From NCBI GenBank assembly GCA_018268055.1, contig JAFDXF010000087.1:1-64000 (forward strand): a DNA stretch of 64,000 nt, in the 5' to 3' direction. The notes beneath the pieces were generated by a model. The model saw nothing but the letters and a program-made list of their open reading frames with translations, was not told where the DNA came from and did not search any database. A program made the translations under genes and the position numbers. Of this stretch, positions 43,801 through 51,553 are shown piece after piece (within the stretch, counting starts at the first letter, position 1; the number at the start of each line of letters is the position of its first letter). The DNA comes from Bacteroidota bacterium (lineage in GTDB: Bacteria > Bacteroidota > Bacteroidia > Chitinophagales > Chitinophagaceae).

Positions 43801-44374
43801 CAATTCTTGCCAAATCCTGCTCCGTTGCATCTAATTTGAGTTTCGCTTCTCTTTTACGTGTTTTGTAAATTGAAATTCCTGCCGCTTGTTCCAACATTCT
43901 GCGGCGGCTGTTCTCTTTATCCTTTATCAAATCATCCACCATGCCTAACTCAATGATTGCATAGCTATCGGTGCTTACACCGGTATCCATAAAAAGATTT
44001 TGAATATCCTTTAATCGGCACTGTACATCATTGAGACGATATTCACTTTCGCCACTTTTATAAAATTTTCGCGTTATGGTAACAGTGCTAAATTCTGTTG
44101 GCAATAAGTTTTTTGTATTTTCAAAAGTCAGGCTTACCTCTGCCAGACCTGAAGCACTACGTGTCTTAGAGCCATTAAAAACCAGACTATCCAAGTTTTC
44201 ACTACGTAAATGACTAATTTTTTGCTCGCCAATTACCCAACGAATGCTATCCACAATATTTGATTTGCCGCAACCATTTGGGCCAATAATTCCTGTAACA
44301 CCTTCATCAAAGTTTACAACAGTTTTATCGGCAAAACTCTTAAAGCCTTTAATTTCAAGGGATTTTAATCTCAC
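40847..44374 (-). CDS. smc: Chromosome segregation protein SMC
   Basis: 1175 aa condensin ATPase. The N-terminal Walker A is GPNGCGKSNIVDSIRWVIGE (about 33-52). Two long coiled coils flank a hinge at about 500-680. The C-terminal signature is LSGGERTLTATALLFAIYLI and Walker B is FCILDEVDAPLDDANV. It starts at GTG (44374), since the canonical N-terminus MRLKSLEIKGFKSFADKT begins exactly there and no ATG precedes it in frame. scpA and scpB are not adjacent. Cytoplasmic, DNA-bound. Confidence 0.97.
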   Translation of the reverse strand: MRLKSLEIKGFKSFADKTVVNFDEGVTGIIGPNGCGKSNIVDSIRWVIGEQKISHLRSENLDSLVFNGSKTRSASGLAEVSLTFENTKNLLPTEFSTVTITRKFYKSGESEYRLNDVQCRLKDIQNLFMDTGVSTDSYAIIELGMVDDLIKDKENSRRRMLEQAAGISIYKTRKREAKLKLDATEQDLARIEDLLFEINNQLKALESQAKKAEKYHEIKNEYREVSIELAKASLEGFNLSYTELNQQQETETDKRVRLEAEIANEEAALENEKVAFIEKERALQEMQHHFNDMLQTVRSKENEKNLAAQRIEHLSEKQNSLKDFLQKSEGQLKGIEESIAFTNRQVGEEEQILINLSEQLENIRQEVDARRTSLDEKRGHLDSLRSEYQQIQRNQFEAEKTVAVADSSVSNLQRIIHQIETEREAREEQKGHLESDRAIKEKELEIKKVDLEQLQQHQENTKEQILQTQLVLDNLRNNLAEESRKLDAKKNEHDLLKSMIDSMEGYPDSVKFLHNNANWNHQSPILSDVLYVKEEYRTALENVLEPYLSYYVVKDLQEGLQAVHLLDEHKKGKANFFLLNKFEEQQNNSANHQLEGAIPALSVVEVDARYRKLAEHLLGNVYIADNEDTLQNSNGFVVIEKGGRYVKGKYSLTGGSVGLFEGKKIGRVKNLEKLLDEVNAQSTVVEALRSEIQQRHNEVIAFNEDLRESTIRDTEREIQLLTNEVFSLHNKLENLHGLQATSQNRLEELTMQSQQTYSSVAEIREKLGLFNEQLQATSSKLSESEESFRISDQHYSEGNRQYNEFNLNVTRQQSKIGGLKQELDFKTNQLNDLRSQIEHNNAQLGDTSLSIETSANALKEIEENLLLLIKNKATEEQKLNEADQHYYNLRNQLSEKESEIRHKIKDKEQVEHMLAAIKDKLNDLKLQLAGMKERMNVEFRIELESILGDARTGEIPVEELQEKADRMKKRLENLGEVNPTAIEAFTEMKKRYDFIVEQKTDLVTAKDSLLKTIEEVEATANQKFLETFHTVRDNFQKVFKSLFTEDDQCDLILENPENLAETGIDVLAKPKGKRPTSLTQLSGGERTLTATALLFAIYLIKPAPFCILDEVDAPLDDANVGKFNNMIRQFSENSQFIVVTHNKTTMSTVDVIYGVTMQEPGVSKLVPVDFRSLEN

Positions 44375-44576
44375 AATTATCTGTTTTAAATCATTAAAAA
44401 GTCAGGCGGCGAATATAAGCCAAAGGTCATCAAATGAGCCAATTTTTCAACTTCAGTTATACACAATAAAGCGGCAAAAATGTGAGAAGATTTTATACAA
44501 AAGGCTTATTTTACTTTCTCTCAGAACGAGATAAATCAAATACTCGGATTCTCAAAGATTAGCCCTATTTTTAATA

Positions 44577-45314
44577 ATGTTATTTCGGTCAGTTTCTATT
44601 GTATTGGCAATAGGTTTGGCTTCTTGTAGCCAATACCTAAATAAAGCTAAAGTGGTTTGGCAACCTTCGCATCAAACTGATACCGGCAAGGACTTTAATG
44701 AAGCTATTGTGTGTAATGCAATTGCCGAAGCCGCTATGACTTCTTCACCTAAGTTAAAGGAGTTTAAGGTTTGGAGTTTAGGCAAAAAAAAATATCATCA
44801 TGCTGACTCCGGTAGCAATACTAAAATGTTACACACAAGTGCCATTATTGAAGGCAAAATTTCAGGGTATGCTTATGAATTAAAATCTTCAAACAAAAAG
44901 AATCCGAAAGTATTTATTGCCATACACAACAATGGCGGCACAAAACGAAATGCTGTTTGGGGTTACATTCATTATGGAGATAAATATGAAGCTGAAAATA
45001 GAGTTTTAGCTGCACGATTAACAAATGCAATAGCCAATGTTACCGATCTTGAAAATCGAGGTGTTTGGTTGGATAGCACTACCGGAAGAAACGATTATAA
45101 ATGCCCCACTTCGGGAAAACTTAGTTTTTATAGCTTGGATGAAAATATAAATATTGCACCTTACAGAGTCCTTTTAGAGATTGGTGACAATACGGCAAGC
45201 CGCAATTTATTGACAAATACAGAAAGTCAAAAGAAAATAGGTATCGCCATCAAAAAGGAGTTGGCAATTTGGATGACTGAATTATTTTTAATAAAAAAGT
45301 CAAAAAATAATTAA
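44577..45314 (+). CDS. Lipoprotein related to N-acetylmuramoyl-L-alanine amidase (Amidase_3)
   Basis: 245 aa. Perfect lipobox L14-A-S-C17. The zinc ligands of an Amidase_3 fold can be placed at H32 (PSHQTDTGKDF), E42 (FNEAIVCNAIAEAAM) and H117 (VFIAIHNNGG). The catalytic Glu corresponds to E201 in RVLLEIGDNTASRNLL. The sequence is quite divergent from standard AmiC-type enzymes (for instance there is no DxGHGG). It probably cleaves peptidoglycan stem peptides from muramic acid in the periplasm. The stop overlaps the convergent 83-aa gene by four bases (TTAA). Confidence 0.72.
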   Translation: MLFRSVSIVLAIGLASCSQYLNKAKVVWQPSHQTDTGKDFNEAIVCNAIAEAAMTSSPKLKEFKVWSLGKKKYHHADSGSNTKMLHTSAIIEGKISGYAYELKSSNKKNPKVFIAIHNNGGTKRNAVWGYIHYGDKYEAENRVLAARLTNAIANVTDLENRGVWLDSTTGRNDYKCPTSGKLSFYSLDENINIAPYRVLLEIGDNTASRNLLTNTESQKKIGIAIKKELAIWMTELFLIKKSKNN

Positions 45315-45562
45315 TTCTCAAATTCAGATTTAAAGAATCCAAGATCGGCTAAAATAATTGCCGGACAAGTATAATTAAATAAATTATTTTTAAGATTGAC
45401 TTCTAATTCATCTTTTGTTTTGCAAAATGAAGAACAGACTTTTGATAGTTTGTAACTATTGATTTTAAATACTGTCAATCGGGCAGTTTGATTAGTGAAA
45501 TTTTCGTTTAAAATGTAAGATTCAGCAATATATGCCTGATCATTGTAAATTGTTTTTTTCAT
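45311..45562 (-). CDS. 83-aa hypothetical protein
   Basis: No family recognised. Soluble, mixed composition, three Cys (KVCSSFCKTK and YTCPAII), and a C-terminal hydrophobic stretch AIILADLGFF. It is convergent with the amidase-like gene, overlapping by four bases at the stops, a pattern shared by four other gene pairs here; that adds some support. No promoter identified. Confidence 0.5.
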   Translation of the reverse strand: MKKTIYNDQAYIAESYILNENFTNQTARLTVFKINSYKLSKVCSSFCKTKDELEVNLKNNLFNYTCPAIILADLGFFKSEFEN

Positions 45563-45659
45563 AACAAGAAAGATTGGTTTTAAAAAGGATTGGATATTTC
45601 TATAGAATAAAGTTCAAGAGACAATATTTGCTTTACAAGTTTTGATTAAAAAATATCGC

Positions 45660-45667
45660 TAATTTTG
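45660..45667 (+). promoter_or_regulatory. Candidate -7 element TAATTTTG for the E-set protein gene
   Basis: Exact TAnnTTTG match. TTTG at 45641-45644 could be a -33 with short spacing. The predicted leader contains a CCTCG/CGAGG hairpin (45681-45704) just before the start codons. Confidence 0.5.
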
Positions 45668-45724
45668 CAAAGAATACGTGCCTCGGCTTAGGGCTTTTAC
45701 GAGGTATGGAAAATGAACTTTACT

Positions 45725-46015
45725 ATGGTACAAAAAATTATATACAAGACAAAAGATTATTGCAAAGTCAAATTCACGTTAAACCCGGATAATGCAGAAA
45801 CGGTGGAGGTAATTGGATTAAATGATAATTGGAATGACCCACTTGTAATGCGCAAAAGAAAAGACGGCCAATTTATTGCAGAAATTAATTTGCCCAAAGG
45901 AAGTGAACACGAGTTCAAATATCTTATCAATAATACTATTTGGCTTAACGAAGAGGATGCTGATAGTGAAAAGCCCAATTTTTTTGGTGGAGTTAATAGT
46001 GTAATTACAATTTGA
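45725..46015 (+). CDS. Isoamylase early-set (CBM48-like) domain protein
   Basis: 96 aa, a stand-alone E-set beta-sandwich of the glycogen-binding type (CKVKFTLNPDNAETVEVIGL, DNWNDPLVMRKRKDGQF, EFKYLINNTIWLNEEDAD). Such proteins are common in Bacteroidota. They probably bind alpha-glucan or act as small regulatory partners, but the role is not established. The in-frame ATG at 45713 adds four residues; 45725 (MVQKIIYKTKDYCKV) resembles the family start better. Related in theme to malQ upstream but not linked to it. Confidence 0.82.
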   Translation: MVQKIIYKTKDYCKVKFTLNPDNAETVEVIGLNDNWNDPLVMRKRKDGQFIAEINLPKGSEHEFKYLINNTIWLNEEDADSEKPNFFGGVNSVITI

Positions 46016-46118
46016 TATAATCCTTTTTAAAAGCCGGCTTATATTTATATTCTGTAATGTATCTCCTCTTGAAGATTTCTTAATCTTTCATTTGCATTAC
46101 ACAACATTAATGATTAGG

Positions 46119-46148
46119 TTTGTTCTCTACTTTTTGATGCTAATTTTG
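46119..46148 (+). promoter_or_regulatory. Promoter TTTG-N18-TAATTTTG upstream of the arginase-family gene
   Basis: One of the few places in the window where both Bacteroidota elements appear with good spacing: -33 TTTG (46119-46122) and -7 TAATTTTG (46141-46148). It predicts a leader of about 120 nt before the ATG at 46274. No other gene lies in 46016-46273. Confidence 0.6.
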
Positions 46149-46273
46149 TATTAGCAATTAATGAAAGCACTACATCTTAGTATCGATTGATGATTTAGTA
46201 TGTCTAAACATCCGATGAAAATATTGCTGCTTTCAAAATAATAGGATTCAAATTTAGAACAGACTATCTGATT

Positions 46274-47221
46274 ATGAAAAATATTAAAATAATAGAAGTT
46301 CCTTCCGAGATTGGTGCTGGCACTAGAGGTGCAAGTATGGGCTTAGATGCAATAAAGATCGCTGCTCTTGATTTTATGAGCAATTTTTTTGTTCATTTCC
46401 CATCAGAAAAAATACCTACAGAGAATAAACTGCTTTATGAGCCGATTGAATCGCCTTATGCAAAAAGAATAAAAGGCGTTGCAGCAATGTACGACCGTGT
46501 AAGTAAATCAGTTTGTGATACTATTAAAAATAATTTTTTTCCGGTAGTGTTAAGTGGCGATCATAGTACCGCCGGTGCCACCATAGCCGGAATTAAAATT
46601 GCAAAACCAAAAAGCAAATTAGGCGTAATCTGGATTGATGCCCATGCGGATTTACATTCTCCTTACACAACACCCAGCGGCAATATGCACGGAATGCCAA
46701 TGGCAGCTACCATCAATAAAGACAATCAGGAATGTGGCGTACATGATGTAGATACTGAAACAGAGAAATATTGGAATCATCTGAAGAATATTGGCAAAAT
46801 TGCCCCAAAAGTATTGCCCGAAGATGTTGTTTTTATTTCACTTCGTGATTATGAAAAAGAAGAAAAACATCTGATTGAAAAATATGGAATGAAAGTAATC
46901 ACTACAAAGGAAGTACGAAGTAAAGGTGCTGAAAATGTAGCCCGTTCTGTACAACGCTATTTATCCGACTGCACTGATATTTATGTTTCGTTTGATGTCG
47001 ACAGTCTTGACTCTTCTATTTCAAAAGGAACCGGCACACCCGTAAATAATGGACTAAAAGAAAGAGAAGCCGAAGATCTGATAAGTAAATTTATGCAAAA
47101 CAGAAAAGTTTGCTGTTTTGAAATAGCGGAAGTAAACCCCACGCTTGATAAAGAAAACCTGATGGCGGAAATCGCTTTCAACATTCTGCAACGCAGTGTA
47201 AATGTTTTGATGATGAATTAA
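46274..47221 (+). CDS. Arginase-family ureohydrolase
   Basis: 315 aa binuclear manganese enzyme. The metal ligands are all present: H97 (SGDHST), D122/H124/D126 (WIDAHAD), D241 and D243 (SFDVDSLD). The GTGTPVNNGL motif and the E in CCFEIAEVNP follow the arginase pattern. It likely hydrolyses arginine to ornithine and urea. With hutH and hutU 8-13 kb away, formimidoylglutamase is a reasonable alternative; agmatinase is less likely. It has its own promoter and is monocistronic. Confidence 0.85.
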   Translation: MKNIKIIEVPSEIGAGTRGASMGLDAIKIAALDFMSNFFVHFPSEKIPTENKLLYEPIESPYAKRIKGVAAMYDRVSKSVCDTIKNNFFPVVLSGDHSTAGATIAGIKIAKPKSKLGVIWIDAHADLHSPYTTPSGNMHGMPMAATINKDNQECGVHDVDTETEKYWNHLKNIGKIAPKVLPEDVVFISLRDYEKEEKHLIEKYGMKVITTKEVRSKGAENVARSVQRYLSDCTDIYVSFDVDSLDSSISKGTGTPVNNGLKEREAEDLISKFMQNRKVCCFEIAEVNPTLDKENLMAEIAFNILQRSVNVLMMN

Positions 47222-47349
47222 TAAAACACCAAAATCATTAAAACAGGATTAGCTTCATTTATTCAATTCTTTTCTTATTCTGCCGCTAATGTAAATTTTC
47301 AATATTTCACAACTGTTTTTTATTTATTCGCTACAAATAATTCAAAGAA

Positions 47350-49602
47350 ATGTTTCAAAGATTTATACTCTTTATATTAAGTATATTTATTTCCCTCTTA
47401 GGCATGTCGCAATCCGGAAGCATTGAAGGCTATATCTATGACGCAGACCTTAAAACGCCTTTACAAGGCGCCTCTATAAATATTGGACCAGATAAAACTG
47501 ACAACACTGATTTATTCGGAAAGTTCTCTATTCACGCACTGATTCCCGGGCAATACACTGTTTCTGTATCTTATGTTGGTTACGTTTCTGTAGCTATACC
47601 TGTTATTATAAAAAATAATACATCGTTTAAAATAAATGTCTCATTACACAAATCATCGCTTAATCTTTCAGAAGTACGAATCAATAGTAAAAAAGCTTCC
47701 GGTTTAAATACAATTAGTACAATTGATATAAAACTAAGACCGATAAACACTTCACAGGACATTTTAAGAATAGTGCCGGGATTATTCATTGCGCAACACG
47801 CAGGAGGCGGTAAAGCCGAACAAATATTCCTCAGAGGTTATGACATTGACCATGGCACAGATATCAATATTACTGTGGATGGTATGCCGGTAAACATGGT
47901 CAGCCATGCACACGGTCAAGGCTACGCCGATATGCACTTTGTTATTCCTGAAACAGTTGAAAAAGTAAACTTTGATAAAGGTCCTTATTTTGCCAATAAA
48001 GGTAATCTTGCTACTGCAGGATATGTCTCATTAGAAACAAAAGATTTCCTTCAAAACAATCAAATAAAAGTTCAGGCCGCACAATTTAATACACAAAGAG
48101 TGGTTGGTATGTTTCGATTATTCAATAAAGAATCGGAACAATTGCGTGAGCAATTTTATATAGCATCTGAATATTTTAAATCAAATGGATATTTTGAATC
48201 TCCTCAGCATTTTCATCGTTTTAATTTGTTAGGTAAATATTCTGCTATTTTTCAGAATAAAACAAAATGGACGGTACTTGCTTCAATATTAGATAGTAAA
48301 TGGAATGCTTCAGGTCAGATACCGGAAAGAGCAGTAAAAGACGGGACTATTGGCCCATTTGGTTCTATAGATGATAGTGAAGGAGGTAATACTACTCGTT
48401 TTAATTTTAGTGCAAAATTAGACAAGCAAATGCAAAACGGATGGCAGATGTCTCATCAACTCTACTACACAAAATATAAATTCAATCTCTATTCTAATTT
48501 TACTTTCTTTCTCAATGATCCGGTAAATGGTGATGAAATAGATCAAAAAGAAAACAGAAGTATCGTAGGTTATAAAGGCACATTTGCTAAGTCTTTTAAT
48601 ACTTCAAGAGGGAAAGCTTTCACAGAAATTGGTTATGGATTTCGTTATGATTTTGTAAAAAACGCCACATTAGATCACGTCGTGAAAAGAGTTTTTTTAG
48701 CTCATAAACAGCTGGGAGATATTCACGAAACCAATCCTTATTTATATCTCAATCAAGATATAGAACTCACTTCAAAACTAAACCTGAATACAGGACTACG
48801 TTATGATTATTTTGTTTTCGGATATAAAAACATATTATTAAATGAACTACTTCATCAATCCGGTAAAGGAACAATTAGCCCGAAATTAAACCTGAATTAC
48901 AATGTAAATTCCAAATTAAAAATTTATTTGAATAACGGCATCGGCTTTCACAGCAATGACAGTCGATTAATTATTGATGGCAGTGCACAAAATTCTTTGC
49001 CCAAAGTATTTGGCACAGACTTGGGCGCCATATTGAAACCAAATAAGAATATAGTTTTCAAAGCAGCACTTTGGCATTTATATTCCCAACAAGAATTCGT
49101 GTATGTTGGTGATGAAGGCATCGTAGAACCTTCCGGTAAAACAAGAAGAATGGGCGTTGATATTTCCGCTCGTTATCAAATATTATCCTGGCTCTTCGCT
49201 GATATAGATATCAATTATGCAAGGCCTCGTGCAATGGGAGAATCAAAGGATAATGATTATGTTCCTTTAGCTCCAAACCTTACAAGTGTTGGCGGCCTTT
49301 CCGTAAAAGCAAAAAATGGATTTAACGCTTCTCTTCGGTACAGGGCAATTTCAGACAGGCCTGCCAATGAAGATAATACGGTAATTGCAGATGGCTATTT
49401 TTTACTCGATGCTGTGCTTAGTTACAATTGGAAAAAGTTTGAATTCAGTTTATCCGGAGAAAATTTGCTCAATACATATTGGAAAGAAGCACAATTTGAT
49501 ACTGAAACACGCTTAAAAACAGAATTAAATCCTGTTTCAGAAATACATTACACTCCCGGCACTCCACGTTATATTAAGGCCGGCATAAGTATTTTTTTCT
49601 AA
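47350..49602 (+). CDS. TonB-dependent receptor with carboxypeptidase-like N-domain
   Basis: 750 aa outer-membrane active transporter. Signal peptide about 1-20 (GMSQS). A CarboxypepD_reg-like domain (22-107) opens SGSIEGYIYDADLKTPLQGA. The plug (about 120-230) includes IFLRGYDIDHGTDINITVDG and MPVNMVSHAHGQGYADMHFV; the His-rich loop is notable and might point to a metal-linked ligand. A 22-strand barrel fills the rest and ends in ISIFF, the terminal aromatic being typical for barrel assembly. No SusD partner is adjacent. Ligand unknown. Confidence 0.93.
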   Translation: MFQRFILFILSIFISLLGMSQSGSIEGYIYDADLKTPLQGASINIGPDKTDNTDLFGKFSIHALIPGQYTVSVSYVGYVSVAIPVIIKNNTSFKINVSLHKSSLNLSEVRINSKKASGLNTISTIDIKLRPINTSQDILRIVPGLFIAQHAGGGKAEQIFLRGYDIDHGTDINITVDGMPVNMVSHAHGQGYADMHFVIPETVEKVNFDKGPYFANKGNLATAGYVSLETKDFLQNNQIKVQAAQFNTQRVVGMFRLFNKESEQLREQFYIASEYFKSNGYFESPQHFHRFNLLGKYSAIFQNKTKWTVLASILDSKWNASGQIPERAVKDGTIGPFGSIDDSEGGNTTRFNFSAKLDKQMQNGWQMSHQLYYTKYKFNLYSNFTFFLNDPVNGDEIDQKENRSIVGYKGTFAKSFNTSRGKAFTEIGYGFRYDFVKNATLDHVVKRVFLAHKQLGDIHETNPYLYLNQDIELTSKLNLNTGLRYDYFVFGYKNILLNELLHQSGKGTISPKLNLNYNVNSKLKIYLNNGIGFHSNDSRLIIDGSAQNSLPKVFGTDLGAILKPNKNIVFKAALWHLYSQQEFVYVGDEGIVEPSGKTRRMGVDISARYQILSWLFADIDINYARPRAMGESKDNDYVPLAPNLTSVGGLSVKAKNGFNASLRYRAISDRPANEDNTVIADGYFLLDAVLSYNWKKFEFSLSGENLLNTYWKEAQFDTETRLKTELNPVSEIHYTPGTPRYIKAGISIFF

Positions 49603-50486
49603 GAAAAAGTTTTACGAAGTCCTTCTTCAAAACTAATAGGCATAAAATCTAATGCTCTTTTGGCTTTAGAAATATCAAATCCGGTTAGCAATGGGCGCAA
49701 AGCAGGTTGAGTGAAAGAATCTCTAGTGACAGGAATTAATAGTGAAGCATCAAGTTTGAGATATTCTGCCACCTTACAAGCCATTTGATAAGGCGATAGC
49801 AAATCAGTTCCACCAATATGATATATGCCTTTAGCTTTTTTTTGTATGATAGTAACTATTGCAGCAGCAAGATCTTCAACATAGGTAGGTGTACGCATTT
49901 GATCCTCAAAAACATTATAGTGCTCCCCTTTCAATAATTTATCTTTTACAACAGTTAATATATTACCTCTACCGGAAAGCGGTTTACCATAAACAAGAAT
50001 AGTACGTACGATAGTAAAATTTTCGCAATATTGTTGAATGATATTTTCTGCTAACATTTTGGTTTCACCATAATAATTTACAGGCGCTGCTTCGTCCTCT
50101 TCATGATACTTCATTTTGGTTCCGGAAAATATAAAATCAGTAGAAACAAAAACAACAAATGCATTGATTGATTTTGCCGCCTTCGCTATATTTTCCGTAC
50201 CGCCAACATTTACTTCAAAGGCAGACTTTTTATTCAATTCACAAAAATCAGGACTACCAATAGCTCCTGCATGTACAATTACATCCGGCAAAGTTTGAGC
50301 AACTATGCTTTGAATCTGTTCTTTGTTAGTAAAATCTAATGAACGATAAGTGAAATTATTTATATCCAAAAACGGTAAACGGCATTCTCCTTTGCCGGTT
50401 GCGATAACGAAAAAGTTTTTTTCTAAAAGCTTGCTGACTAAATAATGACCGACAAAACCATTGGCACCTGTGATTAATACTTTCAT
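49599..50486 (-). CDS. RmlD-like dTDP-4-dehydrorhamnose reductase / NAD-dependent epimerase
   Basis: 295 aa extended short-chain dehydrogenase. The NAD(P) motif is TGANGFVGHYL at the N-terminus. The catalytic pieces are VFVSTDFIFSG and Y-x3-K in NYYGETK, and the C-terminal substrate domain runs RTPTYVEDLAAAIV to KGIYHIGGTD. It is closest in pattern to RmlD-type reductases that finish dTDP-L-rhamnose, but no other rml genes are nearby, so the substrate is uncertain. The stop overlaps the receptor gene by four bases. The promoter element almost touches its ATG. Confidence 0.83.
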   Translation of the reverse strand: MKVLITGANGFVGHYLVSKLLEKNFFVIATGKGECRLPFLDINNFTYRSLDFTNKEQIQSIVAQTLPDVIVHAGAIGSPDFCELNKKSAFEVNVGGTENIAKAAKSINAFVVFVSTDFIFSGTKMKYHEEDEAAPVNYYGETKMLAENIIQQYCENFTIVRTILVYGKPLSGRGNILTVVKDKLLKGEHYNVFEDQMRTPTYVEDLAAAIVTIIQKKAKGIYHIGGTDLLSPYQMACKVAEYLKLDASLLIPVTRDSFTQPALRPLLTGFDISKAKRALDFMPISFEEGLRKTFS

Positions 50487-50490
50487 AGAA

Positions 50491-50498
50491 CAAAAATA
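50491..50498 (-). promoter_or_regulatory. Candidate -7 element TATTTTTG abutting the RmlD-like start
   Basis: Exact reverse-strand TAnnTTTG match only four bases before the ATG, predicting a leaderless mRNA. Confidence 0.5.
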
Positions 50499-50507
50499 AG
50501 CTCAAAT

Positions 50508-50533
50508 AAAAAACCCCGCCAAAATTGACAGGG
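50508..50533 (-). terminator. Intrinsic terminator after the 243-aa exported protein gene
   Basis: Reverse-strand stem CCCTGTC / GGCGGGG (seven pairs, two G-U) with an AATTTT loop, then six T residues. Confidence 0.82.
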
Positions 50534-50555
50534 CTTCTAAATATCTTTTATAGAA

Positions 50556-51287
50556 TTATCTTTTATTCAACTCATCAATCAATTGAATTAAATCAGATTC
50601 ATTTTTCAGGTTTAGATTTTTTTCCTTCACAATCTCATCTGCTTTTTCAGCCAAAGAAGGGAATGAACCGGAAATTGCTTTCTTGCCAAGGCTTATTTTC
50701 TTTATTTCACCACCGTGAACATAAATATACAATTGTTGGCTCGTAGCTAATTCTCTTCTGCTGTAGTCGCCAAGTGTTGGAGCGTCTTCAACTTTTTGTG
50801 TATAATATTTTAGCAATTGTACTTTGCTGCCATAAGCCAATACTTGGTAGATAGCATGTTGAATATGATTATCTACCTCAGGGTAACCGGTTCTAAAGGT
50901 AATTTGTTTAGGCTCTCCTGCTGTATTATATTCTGTATATGTAGCTGATTCAAAAGGCTCAACTTTCCACTCACTGCCATCTTTCTTTACCATCAAAGCA
51001 TTATTGTACATATTAAACTTAACAGGTATATTTTTTACAACACCGCCATCTTTCAAACGAATTTCAGCAGGTACAAAATCTCTATTCATATAAATTGATC
51101 CACCAACTTCTGATAGATTGGGCAAACGTAAACTTCTGAGTGGAAGGTCGTTAATATTTAACTCAACTGATCCGGCAGTATGATCCGGAGCAGAAGAAAC
51201 CTCTGTTTGAGCAGAAGCAAAAAAAACAGTAGTCGTCAACATCATTCCTGTCATCAACATTTTCAATGTAAGCCTGTTCAATCGCAT
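50556..51287 (-). CDS. Exported protein of unknown function
   Basis: 243 aa with a signal peptide (MRLNRLTLKMLMTGMMLTTT..., cut after ASAQ). The mature part is beta-rich (SIYMNRDFVPAEIRLKDGGV, VKFNMYNNALMVKKDGSEWK) and ends in a Lys/Glu-rich helix (EKADEIVKEKNLNLK). The reading frame extends to 51311, but a -7 element occupies 51309-51316, so the ATG at 51287 must be the start. No family recognised; probably periplasmic or surface exposed. Confidence 0.78.
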   Translation of the reverse strand: MRLNRLTLKMLMTGMMLTTTVFFASAQTEVSSAPDHTAGSVELNINDLPLRSLRLPNLSEVGGSIYMNRDFVPAEIRLKDGGVVKNIPVKFNMYNNALMVKKDGSEWKVEPFESATYTEYNTAGEPKQITFRTGYPEVDNHIQHAIYQVLAYGSKVQLLKYYTQKVEDAPTLGDYSRRELATSQQLYIYVHGGEIKKISLGKKAISGSFPSLAEKADEIVKEKNLNLKNESDLIQLIDELNKR

Positions 51288-51308
51288 AATTTTAAAAAAT
51301 TTTGAAGG

Positions 51309-51316
51309 CAAATATA
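51309..51316 (-). promoter_or_regulatory. Candidate -7 element TATATTTG
   Basis: Exact TAnnTTTG on the reverse strand, 21 nt before the ATG at 51287. It decides the start of the exported protein gene. Confidence 0.55.
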
Positions 51317-51491
51317 ATTCAGCACCATATATAGCAAGAGCCGTTTATCAAATTTTAACACCTTTTAATCATTTCTCAAATGCAAAAGCCAGAGTGTAGT
51401 TATTTTATGCATCATTAAATTATTTAAACTTCTATGACAAGGTATGCAACCGATTACTGCGGGTAAAACGAACAGTTGTTCTAATCTAAAA

Positions 51492-51506
51492 TTTACAAAG
51501 TGTAAA
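51492..51506. promoter_or_regulatory. Inverted repeat upstream of pfkA-pyk, candidate operator
   Basis: Perfect dyad TTTACA-AAG-TGTAAA located 24 nt before the pfkA -7 element, about where a -33 site or activator would sit. A second dyad, GAACA-GT-TGTTC, is at 51470-51481. No regulator gene is nearby to match them. Confidence 0.35.
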
Positions 51507-51529
51507 AAATACACAATTGAGAAAAAACT

Positions 51530-51537
51530 TACTTTTG
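51530..51537 (+). promoter_or_regulatory. Candidate pfkA-pyk -7 element TACTTTTG
   Basis: Exact TAnnTTTG match, 16 nt upstream of the pfkA ATG. Confidence 0.5.
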
Positions 51538-51553
51538 CACCTTATTTGGTCAA

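Noticed and set aside
45706..45792. 28-codon frame starting at ATG 45706 in the E-set gene leader
   Set aside because: Overlaps the real gene in another frame and lacks independent support, though an upstream-ORF role cannot be excluded.
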